Below, piece by piece: positions 5,828 to 6,624 of a DNA stretch of 6,624 nt. This DNA comes from Burkholderiaceae bacterium (GTDB lineage: Bacteria; Pseudomonadota; Gammaproteobacteria; Burkholderiales; Burkholderiaceae), in assembly GCA_947380285.1 (NCBI GenBank), contig CANCQD010000116.1, positions 1-6,624 on the forward strand, in the 5' to 3' direction. Both the position numbers and the translations under genes were made by a program. The stretch's first letter is position 1, and every line of letters begins with the position of its first letter. The notes beneath the pieces were generated by a model. The model did no database searches, was not told the DNA's origin, and worked only from the letters and a program-made list of their open reading frames with translations.

Positions 5828-6624
5828 ATGAATTTACAAGTTCAGAACAATGGTAATAAAGAAAACAGTATGCGAATAGCGTTAAAGGTATTTAGTCAAA
5901 TGCAGAAAAAAATGCAACTCAACTTTAAGAAGCGCTTAGCGCTCTTGGTTGTTATTTGCTTCGTCGGCGAGAGTGTTGTCATGCCTTTGGCTTACGCGCA
6001 AGCAAATCGCGCACCTTCCTCTATTAGCACTGTGCCTGATGAGGGCGCTGTTACTTTATCTTTCTCAAACGCTGATATCGAATCTGTTGCTAGCGTTTTA
6101 GCCAAGGCAACTGGCCAAACTATTTTGGTTGACCCTAAAGTTAAGGGCACTATTAACTTGATCAGTAATAGGCCGCTTACTAAGGCAAAAGCCATTGATG
6201 CCTTCTCTACGGCCCTGCGTACTTCAGGCTTTGCACTAGTAGATGTGAATGGCGTCTACCGCGTGGTGCCTGAGGCTGATGCCAAGTTGATCAGTAATTC
6301 GGTAACGACTGGTAAGAGTAAGCAAGAAGGTGACCAGATCATTACTCGTGTATTCAAGCTTAATTTTGAATCTGCCAATAATCTCTTGCCTGTATTGCGT
6401 CCATTGGTTTCACCAAATAACACTATCAACGCCTATCCAGGTAACAACACCATTGTGATTACTGACTACGCTAGCAATATTCAGCGTATTGGGCAGTTGA
6501 TCGAATCGATTGATGCGCCAACATCCAGTGATGTGCAAAGTATCAAACTCAACTACGCCATTGCTACTGATATGGCAACAATCTTAAGTAAGGTATTGGA
6601 TACTGCTTCTACTGGTGGTGCAGA
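5828..6624 (+). CDS. gspD: GspD, outer-membrane secretin of the type II secretion system (3' partial)
   Basis: GspD forms the multimeric outer-membrane channel through which folded substrates leave the periplasm. The frame is open from ATG 5828 to the window end (265 codons), so the secretin barrel domain is missing. Numbering from that ATG, the signal peptide has a basic region FKKR, a hydrophobic core (about 36-53) and a likely cut after PLAYA (Ala57/Gln58). The N0 domain spans about 72-150 (LSFSNADIESVASVLAKATG, ILVDPKVKGTINLIS, VNGVYRVVP). N1 spans about 172-230 (ITRVFKLNFESANNLLPVLR, NTIVITDYASNIQRIGQLI). N2 begins near 236 (VQSIKLNYAIATDMATIL). The start is uncertain: ATGs at 5870, 5900 and 5912 are also in frame, none with a strong ribosome binding site, and the later ones give a more normal signal peptide. 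It is 7 bases after gspN, so probably co-transcribed. Confidence 0.93.
   Translation, partial: MNLQVQNNGNKENSMRIALKVFSQMQKKMQLNFKKRLALLVVICFVGESVVMPLAYAQANRAPSSISTVPDEGAVTLSFSNADIESVASVLAKATGQTILVDPKVKGTINLISNRPLTKAKAIDAFSTALRTSGFALVDVNGVYRVVPEADAKLISNSVTTGKSKQEGDQIITRVFKLNFESANNLLPVLRPLVSPNNTINAYPGNNTIVITDYASNIQRIGQLIESIDAPTSSDVQSIKLNYAIATDMATILSKVLDTASTGGA

Overview
The window is a piece of a type II secretion system (T2SS, general secretory pathway) operon. All real genes are on the + strand, in the order gspJ (5' end missing) - gspK - [unexpected glycosidase-like gene] - gspL - gspM - gspN - gspD (3' end missing). The moderate base composition, the presence of GspN, the gene order with gspD directly after gspN, and the general look of the proteins suggest a betaproteobacterium, probably Burkholderiaceae and possibly Polynucleobacter-like. 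That placement is recognition from memory, not a database result.

Region 2-1698 encodes the minor pseudopilins GspJ and GspK, which cap the periplasmic pseudopilus. GspJ runs into GspK through a GTGA stop/start overlap with a strong Shine-Dalgarno sequence. Region 1699-1810 is the longest non-coding gap. It is followed by a gene for a soluble protein resembling the five-bladed beta-propeller glycoside hydrolase/phosphorylase superfamily (GH130/GH43-like), which is not a known T2SS component. That gene ends only 13 bases before gspL.

Region 2832-4978 encodes the inner-membrane platform proteins GspL and GspM, joined by an ATGA overlap. GspL recruits the ATPase GspE, which is not in the window. 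GspM carries an unusually long N-terminal extension ahead of its membrane segment. GspN (4990-5820) follows. Then, 7 bases later at the earliest start, comes the N-terminal part of the outer-membrane secretin GspD, with signal peptide, N0 and N1 domains and the start of N2. GspD runs off the window end.

Together the genes encode parts of one envelope-spanning machine: pseudopilus tip (J, K), inner-membrane assembly platform (L, M), accessory N, and outer-membrane channel (D). gspC, E, F, G, H and I are not in the window. The points most worth a second look are the propeller gene inside the operon, the GspM N-terminal extension, the Ser/Thr/Asn-rich insert in GspJ, an 18-bp perfect palindrome at the gspN/gspD junction, and a run of three consecutive genes with apparent non-ATG starts. 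No RNA genes, mobile elements, CRISPR arrays or long repeats were seen.
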